Below are positions 33,126 to 43,430 of a stretch of 64,000 bases of DNA, in pieces. The stretch is from Ophioderma brevispina (taxonomy: Eukaryota; Echinodermata; Ophiuroidea; Amphilepidida; Ophiodermatidae). Under the pieces are notes generated by a model. That model did no database searches, was not told where the DNA came from, and saw only the letters and a list, made by a program, of their open reading frames with translations. The stretch covers positions 1-64,000 of the forward strand of contig JAMKCH010051593.1 of NCBI GenBank assembly GCA_023653785.1. Direction: 5' to 3'. A program made the position numbers and the translations under genes. The stretch's first letter is position 1. Each line of letters opens with the position of its first letter.

Positions 33126-34714
33126 AAAAAAAGAAGGAAATAAAGGAAACCACATGCTCGAGTATTCGCATATGAATTCAAAACATTGATACAATGAACC
33201 CAAGTGAGTGGGGTGAGTTAAATTCAGATTAAAAATGTCACAATTTGTGAGTCTTTTAATCAATTTGGAACTTAAATTGAATGTGCATTACTTTTAAATT
33301 TTTGTCTAACTATCTCCTACAACATAAACCACTCATTGTAATTGGTTACTACCCAAGTAAACTGACCCTTCATTTTTAGTAGCAAATCATTATTAGAAAT
33401 ATTTAATTCCTTCAACTATTAATAGTATGGCTAAGTCGCTTTAACACTCAACGGTTTTTTTTACTGATTAACGTAGCAGAATATTTATATGGCATTTTGG
33501 TAAGTTCAAATTAAATAAATAATCATTTTTTTTGGTTAAAAGGGACGGGACAAACAAAACACGGAACCTTGAATCATGCGAATAGGAAGTCCCTCTTCGG
33601 TATTTTTCCACCACACATCTTGTGATTTCTTCTTCTTTTCGCCAATTTCTTGGGATTCAATCTTTATATATTTTCTTTCACACACTCCAGTTTCCATTTG
33701 GGTATTTATTTCTTTGTATTTTTAAGTGTAGGATATCTCAGGCCTAAATGGTTTCCTGCCTACTCCATTGTTTGTTTTTGCGTGTTTGATGTCATTTGAT
33801 GTATTGGTTTTTTATGGAATAAATAATTGGAATTGGAAATTGAATATTTAGTGTGTAAAAATAGAAATATAACGGCCTATTGGTGTTTCTATGCCATTTC
33901 TGGCACGGCCGTATATTTGGTTAAGGCCATAATTAAATCATACTTTATGGAACATATACGAAAAACGGCATTAACAATACACTTTTTTAAGGAACCTCTA
34001 TCGAATGCTATGATATGTGAGCAGAGCGGCGCACTGGTTCTCATTGGTGGCAGTTTGTGAAATTGCATCTGATTAATTCAAATAAAAACACACAAGTCAT
34101 GCTTTCGAATAGACTACAGGTGAACTAAGTAAACTATTATTTGTTAATTATAACGAACTCTCTTTTCGGGAACAATTTCACCGAGCTTCCTTGCAAGACA
34201 CTGCAAAGGAAAGTATTTCTTTCAGTGAGAAGAAATATTGCCATTTTTAACGGGACATTCCTGTGCGGCATAGCAAAATAATTCTCTTAATCACTGCACT
34301 TTACCGTTTTTAAGGTGGATATGGCGTGTTGATATAGTTGGGAAGACTGTCTTTGGTCATATGTCATTTTCTACATAACTCCATATAAATCAATCAAGAA
34401 ATTACGCCAATTTATTGGTTTTTATTATGGGGGGACACCTCTCGATCCAAAAAATCTGTTTTTCAGTTGTTTTGTTTGCTATTTTAAATTAACTGATCAA
34501 ATAAATTCTTAAATAAAATCTAAATCAATTAATAGGTGAACTGCCAATTTAAGCCATTTTTGTTCGCATGCCCTAGGCAGGAAACCCTATCACTTTGTCC
34601 ACTGTTGTTGTTGATGTCCTGTTTGTTTGTTGTAGTTGTGTCTGTTGTTTCCTGTTTGTGAAAAAGGGTTAACATTGCCTGTAATATATCAATAATCCAC
34701 ATACTTTTGATGGA
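33126..34714. other. AT-rich non-coding stretch
   Basis: No coding or repeat structure recognised. Confidence 0.35.
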
Positions 34715-34985
34715 TTTAAACCAAACTTTTTTTGGTGAACAGGTGCAACATGGCATCCCCCATTTGTTGATGAGGTCAAAGGTCCACATACCAAGGTCCA
34801 AGGTCATATGAGATTCAAGTTGTAAAAATAGGCGGAAAATGGTAAAAATTGAACCTTTTGAAAAGTTAAAGACAATTGGAATCAAACTTGTTTATGGAGT
34901 TTACAATGCAAACCATCATTTGTTTATGACGTCAAAGGTCACATATCAAGGTCAAGGACACAATCAAGGTCACAGGTTCGGGTTA
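34715..34985. repeat. Direct repeat with clustered AGGTCA half-sites
   Basis: CAAACTT..GGTG..CA..TGCAACATGGCATC..CATTTGTTGATGAGGTCAAAGGTCCACATACCAAGGTCCAAGGTCA at about 34720-34805 recurs in diverged form at about 34885-34975. The right copy has AAGGTCACATATCAAGGTCAAGGACACAATCAAGGTCACAGG. AAGGTCA is the core of nuclear-receptor half-sites, but such motifs also belong to dispersed repeats. Its minus-strand frame (34529-34885) is treated as non-coding. Confidence 0.45.
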
Positions 34986-34989
34986 GGCC

Positions 34990-37290
34990 TATCATTCACA
35001 AACCGCGACGGCATGCGACACAGCGGTCTGAGGACCGATGTATTTTTTTACCTGTTGTCGATGTAGAGGTAAGTGTTTTCTCTGATGCCTTTGACTATGT
35101 GTAAGTAACACATTGTACACTCAAAATGTCTTATATCAGGACTTACCCGCGAGGTAAAGGCAGGATGGAATTAGAAAATAAGAGATGAGTAGCGACGATG
35201 GTAGCCGGGGACCGAGGTCCGACGCTACCTCGTTGGGCCCGGTTATTATCCACTGTTCCCCTCCCAGGATCAGGACTCCCACGGCGAGGGAGGCGGTGCA
35301 TCTATGGAATAGATAATAGTAAGTCCAACTCTGGAAGAGTAAGCAGGTTGTCGGGTGGAGGGGTGCTAAGGGTCGTTGTGAGGGTAAGAGGGTATTCAAT
35401 TTTTTGCAGGCTCGTGGAGGGGGGGTAGCTGAGGTTATTTAGAGGGTAGTTTCTGAGGTTGGGGGTTTCATTTACGGAGCGAGAGATGGCGGACATGCAA
35501 TTTATAACATTAGTCTTAGCATCTAACCAAGATCATTGAGTGGAACGGTACCATTTGTCAGGTGGAAGTCAAGCGAAAGGTTATGGAGCTTTGGTCCGAA
35601 GTCGGGGGATCAGACAATAGGGGTGAAGAACTGTTCGGGGGCTGTCTGGTCTTGGAAGAGATCTTACTGTTGGAGTAATTATCGTTCATGACTTTGTTAG
35701 GAAGCCTACAGCTACGAGGAAATTACATTTTCCTTTCTTCACATTGAGGGATTTCTGGTAAAATACAGATGCAGATTCCAGTTGTTGTGAAAAGAGACTA
35801 GATGTAGGCGCTTTCCAGAGAAAGGCCGACATAGATGTAGGCCTATCCCAGAAAGGCCTACATCCATAAGTTCAGCTTTCATCAAAGCTAAAATATTAGC
35901 ATTGTATGCCATATGCTTCCACAATACTTAATTCAAACCCTAAAAAAACGGAGCAAGGAGTGGAGAGGAGAACTGCCGTAAACTTGTACCCGCACAACCT
36001 TCGCGAAGGGGGAGGGGTACTGCTGTAAGGTGTTTCATTTGATTTATCTAGAAGTCGATACCGAGCGGGTGAGAGGGGAGAGAAATTGTAGTTAGGGTCA
36101 TCGAAGGGACGCAGATAGACGATATGAGGGGCTGAGCGAGGGAGCCAGAGGTTGGTAGGGGGGGGCAACGGGGTATTGGTGGGGCGAGGGCCACGTTTAT
36201 ACTTCCATAGGGTGAAAAGGAGAGGGGGCTTGGGAAATGCGGCAGCAAGTGGGAGGCTCATCCCATTTTTACAGACCCCCTGATGATCACCGCGCAAGTG
36301 GGCAAAATGGCTTAGGGCCATCTGCTTAGGAATTTACAATCCAAAGAGTCGTCCCGGGGGGAGTGATAATGGAAGTTTGAAAAGGCGGGCATCCTTCTAT
36401 TCTCCTCGCTGTCAGGTGGGTAGCGTGGCGGAGATGAGGGGGGAGGTGGGTTTTCGCCCCTACCAAAAAACCTTCCTTTTACTTTGATTTTATCGTATTT
36501 TAATGTTCCAAATTCCCTTATCAGCGTAGTATGATGTCTCCATCACCGAAGGGGATGGGATTGGGCCGACCCGCACTCTCACCTCGGGAAGGTGGAAAGC
36601 TCCCCTGGGCCCCCTACGATTGAAACAGGTAGTGTGCCATTTAGCATTCTCATATATACTCAAAGATGTTTTATCAATTTTAAAGCCTTTTCTCTGAAGT
36701 CATCGACTCTATTGGCAGCAACATCCTTGTTCATCGTGATATATACTTAGCACTATCCACCTATATGTTAAATATCTAAAATGCAAATAGATTGTAAATT
36801 TTTATTATTTATGATGGTTGTTTTTTATTATTATTATTAAAATTTTATTATATATTATTAGCCTGTTGAGCAGGTTAAGGAAATTTGCTATTGTTATGCA
36901 TAATTAAGACGTTTTCCTCAACTCCATATTTGATGAGCACCCCTGTCCAACTGAAATTTACCCTTTTAATTGATTTTTGCTGTTTTTAGATTTAACTCTG
37001 AACTTTAGAGTGCTGTAGATAGTACAAACTATATACCTTTTCTGAATCCTTATGGGTACCACATAATTGGTACTTTCATCTGATTGGGTCAATTTAAAAA
37101 ATGTTTGACCCCTGTACAAACTTTGTGCCTTGGCCCCGCTCCTTAAGAGCATCATTTGCAGCACTTAAGAATCGCGTTTCATGTGTTCCTGTCAGTCTGT
37201 CAACAATCAACATATTTAATCACTCAAACCTTAATGTTGTACTTGAGATGTGTTACAATGTCTGCTAGCTCCCAGGGTTATATGTAGTCA
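34990..37290. other. Non-coding stretch with G-rich segments
   Basis: Polypurine-rich patches at about 35400-35470 and 36000-36450 give Pro-rich minus-strand frames, up to 141 codons at 35896-36321, without recognisable domains. No gene is called. Confidence 0.35.
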
Positions 37291-37294
37291 AGTA

Positions 37295-37545
37295 GAAATG
37301 TAGTAGTAGTATGTAGTAGTAGTAGTAGCCGGGTAGTAGTAGTATGTAGTAGTAGCATGTTGTAGTCTTAGTAAGTAGTATTAGTCGTATGTCGGTATGT
37401 AGTAGTATGTATTAGTAATGTAGTAGTAATGTAGTAGTAATGTAGTAGTATGTATTCGTAGTAGTCTACATGTCAGTCGTAGAACTAGTAGTAGTCGTCG
37501 TAGTATCTTTGATGTCGTCTTTCTGTCGTAGTAGTGTTATAGGTG
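37295..37545. repeat. Degenerate (GTA/TAG)n microsatellite
   Basis: Interrupted GTAGTAGTA and GTAGTAGTATGTA units with many substitutions. Confidence 0.8.
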
Positions 37546-38220
37546 GTTGGTATATTAAGTCGTATTAGCCTTATGGTGTGGTTAGGGGGAAATTCGCCTT
37601 CTATGCACCAATTAATACGTTAGGGGGGAAATTTCGTTTTCCCCCTTAAAGTTATCTTTTTTTTGCGCTTGATTCCTTCAAAGATATGATATTAATAATG
37701 CAAATAAAAATTCCCTAGACTAATAAAAGGATTGAATATTAATTCATTAATTCATTCAAGCCTATGACTCATTTCAAATTTCCCCCTCAGTGTCCTTCTA
37801 GTAATTATTTTATTAATAATATTATTCTAATAGTTCCAACTATTTTACATTTTGACTTATTTGATATAGCTGACCCCATATGTTAACCGCAACAGTTTGA
37901 GGTCAAGGTCATGCAGGGTAATTTGAACTTATTCAAACAAATAATCTACATAATTTGTCATACGCTACCCATATACTTTGTCTACCAAATAATTACTGAT
38001 CAAGGGTACACTCCGACATGTTAAATGTCATCTAGGGGTAATTTTCAGTCAGTCCACGGTAGGTCTATAAATCAATGGATTTTAAAGAAAATTGGAAGGA
38101 GTGGGTCGAGCTTGAAACTTCCTTCACATACATTGGGTCAAAGTGGGATCTTTGGGTCATGTGGGTTAGGCGGTGGACATAATTGCGCACTACTACTCCA
38201 ATCAGAGTGCTGCTTCAATT
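37546..38220. other. AT-rich non-coding stretch
   Basis: A single GAGGTCAAGGTCATG lies at about 37900. A short repeat CATTGGGTCAAAGTGGGATC..GGGTCATGTGGG lies at about 38130. No coding evidence. Confidence 0.35.
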
Positions 38221-38224
38221 ATGA

Positions 38225-38345
38225 CTAGAGCAACCAGTGGTGGAGATTTCTGCGTTTCTTTCATTTGGACGGGATGCTCTATTCACTATGATAGAAACAT
38301 CCTCCTGAAAAATGCAATCATGCAGGAATCTCCGCCACTGAAAGT
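38225..38345. mobile_element. Palindromic MITE-like element, CAGTGGTGGAGATT arms
   Basis: CCAGTGGTGGAGATTTCTGC at 38232 pairs with GCAGGAATCTCCGCCACTG at 38323-38341. Inner arms (TTTCATTTGGACGGGATG / CATCCTCCTGAAAAATG) pair imperfectly down to an about 20-nt loop. Confidence 0.6.
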
Positions 38346-38384
38346 ATGTATTACAATCCTGTTTAGGTCACCAGTGTATTTTGA

Positions 38385-38590
38385 AAAATTTAATGGGGTG
38401 TTTTCCAAAGGTCACCCTTTTCTGACATCCTTTTCTAACACCCTGTGCAATTCGGAAACCTTCACGGAATAAACCACATAAACCGTGTGGTTTATTCCGT
38501 TAAGGTCCGTAAGTTTTCCGAATTCATAGGGGTTCAGAAAAGTATGTCAGAAAAGGGTGTCACCTTATGGGAACCCCCATGTAAAGTCAC
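38385..38590. mobile_element. Palindrome with ACGGAATAAA axis, locus 1
   Basis: The axis is CGGAATAAACCACA (38465-38478) against TGTGGTTTATTCCG (38486-38499). The arms extend outward with indels: GGTCACCCTTTTCTGACATCC..AATTCGGAAAC pairs with GTTTTCCGAATTC..GTATGTCAGAAAAGGGTGTCACC. Total symmetric span is about 200 bp. Non-coding. Confidence 0.7.
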
Positions 38591-38799
38591 AATTTAACCT
38601 AGGGGAGATTGCATGAAAGACATAGAGAAAACAAAAACCTATCAATCTAGGCTATGTTGTCTTCATATGTTGTACTCGGTTTTATTTAGGGCTACAAAAT
38701 CATTGCATGTTAGTGTTTATCAATTAGTAGGTCATTTTCTCAATAAATTCTTTAACATTCTTCGGACTGGACCGCATTCCTAAGAACGAGTGTACCTAG

Positions 38800-39480
38800 G
38801 CATGACAATAAATTCCTAAGCACTTGATGTCGTTCATGTCGGGTTGGACAATAAACCTAAGGTCGATATTCCTATAGGAATTTGTAGTCCACGCAAGAAA
38901 TGGACGCTAATCCCTAAGGAATATAGTCCACCTCTGACAGGCATTAATTCCTATAAATGAGAGTCCGCCCAAATCCAAACCTGCACATAATCCCAAGGAT
39001 TTAGATGTCCACGTCGGAATCGAACACCGATCCCTAAGGAGCTTGCAGTCCACTCTACCAGGGCATTAATTCCTAGGAATAATTGTACTGCCTACCTTCA
39101 TACATGGACAATAATTCCTAAGGTCTATATAGTCCAGTCTGAATTGGACCCTAATCCCTAATGAGCGATAGTCCACCCCTGACAGTGCATTTAATTCCCA
39201 GTAACTAGGAGTCCTGCCTACCTTCGGACTTGAACAATACATTCCTATGTCGTAATAGTCCCATGTCGGAATTGGGACCATAATCCCTAAGAAGCGATAG
39301 TCCACCCCTGACAGTGCATTCATCCCTAAAGACTAATAGTCCCTACTTTCGGAAATGACACTAATTCCTCAAGGACTGGTAGTCCATGTCGGGACTTGGA
39401 TATTTATTCCAAGGCCTGATAGTCCTCTTCGGACTTTCATTCCCACTTGTAGGACTAACATTCCTATAAATCATAATCCG
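38800..39480. repeat. Minisatellite, about 120-128 bp higher unit of about 32-bp subunits
   Basis: CCACCCCTGACAGTGCATT or variants occur at about 38930, 39050, 39174 and 39302. Each higher unit contains subunits of the form ATTCCTAAGGA..AGTCCATGTCGGAATTGGAC. The minus-strand frame at 39066-39323 shows the same period at protein level and is a shadow. Confidence 0.75.
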
Positions 39481-40680
39481 GGGACTATAGTTTTCCCTAG
39501 CTTTGCACATGCCCCGCTATTAAAACCAGAACTTAGTGTTTCCGGACTATGGCATACGGTAGTATTCTCCTCACACGCCGGTCCTATCATCCTCTTTTCT
39601 ATTATTAATCTTAACAAAATATCTTGTCCTTTGTTAGCCCCAATGTATGAAAGTCTTTTCCACTAAATTTGGGATTTTTATCAAATTAGCTTATGGGGGA
39701 CTTAAAAAAAAAAAAAATTAAATTGAAGGCTATTCTGTGATGCTAATAATTTTTTAAGATTTGTGATGATTTTCCGGTCCATTGCATGTTCAGTTGAATC
39801 CTCTCATTTTGTGCCGTTTTTTTACTTCGTTGCCTTTTCAAACAATAAAACACGCAAAAAAGTGTAGGTTTACAGTCTTTTTCCACGCAACGTTGCGCCA
39901 TCCTTTCTATGGCTCAAGGATTTTTTTCTTTTAGGATTAGTTTGGTAAGGTCGAATTTTTTCTCTTTGGAGTCTTTTCCAAGGGAAATTGGCGAATTCAC
40001 AAATTCCTTTAGGTTATTCACTATTTTTGTTCTCAGTAATGATTTTAATTATGTTACGGTCTCAGGATTGCGGCCTTTATTTTTTGCTTAATTTTTCTTT
40101 GGTAAACCACAGCTGTTGTGTACAGAGACGGTCCACCCATTATCAATTTTCAACATGAAAAGACAATTCAAAACAATATAATTACTAGTATTTATGTAAG
40201 TATGGTTAATAATTGGTTTAGGAAGCTGCGTTTTTGTGGATCAAAAATTTGTCCTTTCGTTTAGAAAATGCAGCAAAATTAGGGAATCGACTGACATTCA
40301 GCTGAAAAATCCAATATGGCTGCCATGAAGTAATGATGTATATAGGTAATTACAAACGTTGCCAGCAAATAGCTTGTTAAGCCATGCAATTAACGTCTCT
40401 TTATATGTAAGTTATTGTGTAACAATTTTTATAGAGTAAACAATTGAAGACAAATTGTCCCTTTGATTAAAAAATGGAAATCTAGGAACTTATCGCCTTT
40501 TAGTTAAAATTCCAATATGGCGGCTATTTTACAATTCCGGTGGCCTACCCTGTCTATCTTGACAACTAAATTAATGTACTGCCTCATTTATGGGCCCCTT
40601 ATTGGTAAATTTTGTTAAGCAAATGTTGCACATGTTGGGTGTTTTTTATATCCAATTTTTTTTTGGGGTGATCACTTCTT
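39481..40680. other. AT-rich non-coding stretch with two diverged direct copies
   Basis: AATTTGTCCTTTCG..AAAATGCAGCA..AAAAATCCAATATGGCTGCC (about 40246-40323) and AATTGTCCCTTTGA..AAAATTCCAATATGGCGGCT (about 40453-40525) form a direct repeat of about 200 bp. No coding evidence. Confidence 0.45.
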
Positions 40681-40689
40681 CTCTAGTGA

Positions 40690-41350
40690 ATTTACCATTA
40701 ATGATTAAATCATGTTTTAAGTGATCTCAGTAATACCAATGATATTTTTGTTAAATACTGTCGGCGTCAAATTCGTCGAGGTTTTAGGTGTTATCTCCGC
40801 CCCATGGAAGTGATGGCCGTTATAGCCTTAGCCAAGTCTTCGTCCGATGTACGTGAACGCGCTCTCCTTCTTAGTTATTTGGTTTCAAATCCATCTTTCT
40901 AGTGGGGGGGGGGGGGGGTATTCTAATAATGATTATTGTGGTGTGGCACGATTTTAATTCAATGTTGGTAAACCTATTATTTTGGGAGTCTTTTCCTGCA
41001 GAATAGTCTGGGTTGGCACTATTTTTCTGCCTCGTCCCGTGTCATTATAATTGACCTCTTATTCCTTCGTGTAAGGATCTCAGCAAACCATGAACATTTT
41101 GATGAAAATCATTGGGTCGTCAAATTAGCGGATTAATTTTGCGGCAATGAAAATGCAATTTCCTGTGACGGTCCGTTATGGCATTAGGCTAAGTCTTCGT
41201 CGATGGGTGTAAACGCGAACGCGCCCTCCTGTCCCGTAAAGTCTTTAATAACACTAGGTTTACGCGGATTTTGATTCCGAGTTTGTATTCTCGCGTTGAG
41301 TTTATTTGGCATGTCCTCCCCTTGATTATTTTATTTGATTTCTGGCGTGT
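40690..41350. repeat. Diverged direct repeat, about 360 bp x 2, with poly-G run
   Basis: GGCCGTTATAGCCTTAGCCAAGTCTTCGTCCGATG..GTGAACGCGCTCTCCTT at 40811 recurs as GTCCGTTATGGCATTAGGCTAAGTCTTCGTCGATGG..AACGCGCCCTCCT at 41170. Upstream GATCTCAG..CCA..GTCAAATTCG blocks also match. A poly-G run lies at about 40903-40918. Confidence 0.5.
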
Positions 41351-41654
41351 TTTAAATATGTTACGCCAGCTTTATTTATAAGGGTCTCATTTCTAAGAAT
41401 TTATAGTCGATCCAAACTCATATGCCTCTCTTTAGTTTGTGCGGCGTCATTGTTTAGAATAGGGTGTTTCAATTCAGGTATAATCGGTAGTATATGATAA
41501 GCCGATCACAATAGGTTTTAACTCCGCGTCCAAGTTAAATTTAGGTCTGTGTACAAAAGGGTATGTTTGTCATACATTTGCAAACTTTTCATGAATAAAC
41601 CATGGCATATAAGAGGATGAGCAGAATATCGTAGGGGCCTTATTTAAGAGTTCG

Positions 41655-42575
41655 TTTACCTCCACTACAAAAAAGGTTTGACCCCTTTGGTAGTTAGTAA
41701 TGGCCTCTACATCAATGTCTAGGTAGTAGTACTCTCAAATTGTGGTATCACGTTTTCGATAGGGGGCCATTTAAGTTTACAAACAGGGTCAAACTTTAAA
41801 TGCCCCATATGTTGAAATTATCCATATTGTCCATCTAATGCATAAGTATTCCAAAAATATATAGTTTGTATCACCTACCGACCAATTGGTTTTGAGTTAT
41901 AAGGTAAATGTAAAAAAAGGTCAAATTTGAATTTGTACAAGGGTCCACATTAAAAGTTCATCTGATTAAATTTAATACTTGCACAGTTATGCCTGAGGTA
42001 AGAGACTCAAAAGGTATATTTGTAATTATGGTTTAATGCTTACTTACGGCGATAAGGGTCAAAGAAGGTAAGCCCCTATTGGGTATGTTGACGCTCTGCC
42101 CATATTTTTTGGTCCCATCCAGATACCCTTTACCGCCTCTGACCATGAGGGTTCCTCGGAAGCGTTTTACCCTGGCCTCTGGTCCTTATTTAGACTCATT
42201 AAGCTAGATGACCACCTTCTAATCATTCCAACAAAATTGGGAGCAACTTCCGATTTTTGACCCCTCTACAAATGAAATTGACCTTTTTTACCATTTTAAG
42301 CCCCCCCCAAATTTTTAACCCATAACTCCAAAACCATTGGTCAAAGTTGGACAAACTATACATTTTTGTAATCCTTACGACTAGACTGACAATATGACAC
42401 ACTTTTCACACATTGGCGCATTGTAAAGTTTGACCCGCTGTGAAACTTAAATTGGGCCCCTATTGAAAAGTGACACCACAATTTGAGATTACTACCTACG
42501 CTAGCCGTTGATATAGAAGGTCCATACTAACTTCCAAAGGTGTAAAACCTTTTTCTGTAGTGAGGGGTAACGATG
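41655..42575. mobile_element. Foldback element with arms of about 450 bp
   Basis: The left arm starts CCTCCACTACAAAAAAGGTTTGACCCC and contains GTAGTACTCTCAAATTGTGGTATCAC and GGGTCAAACTTTAAATGC. The right arm, in reverse complement, contains CTCACTACAGAAAAAGGTTTTACACC, GTAGTAATCTCAAATTGTGGTGTCAC and GGGTCAAACTTTACAATGC. Symmetry continues inward through TATAGTTTGTATCACC..ACCAATTGGTTTTGAGTTAT and its mirror TATAGTTTGTCCAAC..CCAATGGTTTTGGAGTTAT. About 75-80% arm identity by eye. No coding content. Confidence 0.8.
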
Positions 42576-43430
42576 AATGTTTTTGACCTGGTCCTAGCTC
42601 CTCCACTAATGGCCATAGTTTATCGTTCTATTATGAGTTAAAAATTCGCTTACATTCAGTCATCATCGTCTGATTCCGATCCACTGTCACTGTCCTCCGT
42701 CAGCTTGATTAGGATGGTTTAATGTTCATATCACAACAATATTCTCCTTGTCTCCCGTATAGTCTTCTATCCCATACCTGTTTTGGGTGCAATGGCTATA
42801 CTTCTAAAAGTGAAACTTTGCTATGTATTGCATAAATAAATTATTTTCGTCTTCATGCTTTCTTTCCAAGTAACATCCATTTTTGGGTAAACTACGCTTT
42901 TATTTAATGACGGTCTATTATTTCAGCAGACATCGGAATCTGCGTTTTTCCACGGCATCCACCTTGTTGTCCTGTCGGGACCTTTTTCGTTTTAATATCA
43001 TTGTGCTCGCGTCTATGATTGTTTTCATGGCCACGTTTGTTGGTTAGAGTTACACAGCAAATTTAAATGTTAAGCCTCAGGGTACCTGGTTATCTTTGAC
43101 GCTCTTATCCAATGCCCCTAATTTGGGCCATGTTACATTTTTATTGGTTTTTTGTTTTGTTGCCAGTTGGCCGCTTACAATCTTAACTTTACATTCCTTG
43201 CTATTTTTTATATATGCGTTTATATTTCTCTAATCTGGCATTAATTTAATGTTTCCGTTAATATAGTTGTTATTGTCAATTGTAACTCTGTTCGATGTTT
43301 CTTGTCTTTCTTTGGTTTCACGCTCTCATCGTTTAATGTTTATTTTTTGTCGCTCTCTTCCAAACCTCACATGGGGGAGGGGGGGAGGGGGTTGGTCAAA
43401 TGTTGATTCAAAATTTTTTGTGGCGGAAAT
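42576..43430. other. Non-coding stretch
   Basis: A short Ser/Asp-codon-like patch (TCATCATCGTCTGATTCC) lies at about 42660. A G-rich run lies at 43372-43390. Nothing else recognised. Confidence 0.35.

Noticed and set aside
32820..33181. Cys/Val-rich minus-strand membrane-like frames
   Set aside because: They are translations of the (CA)n tract.
34529..34885. 118-codon minus-strand frame
   Set aside because: It overlaps a dispersed direct repeat with AGGTCA motifs and ends in a Thr/Asn-rich low-complexity stretch.
35896..36321. 141-codon Pro-rich minus-strand frame
   Set aside because: It arises over G-rich patches; no domain, no repeat of the pattern, no splice or promoter context.
39066..39323. 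85-codon minus-strand frame with internal protein repeat
   Set aside because: The protein repeat mirrors the minisatellite period and nothing else supports coding.
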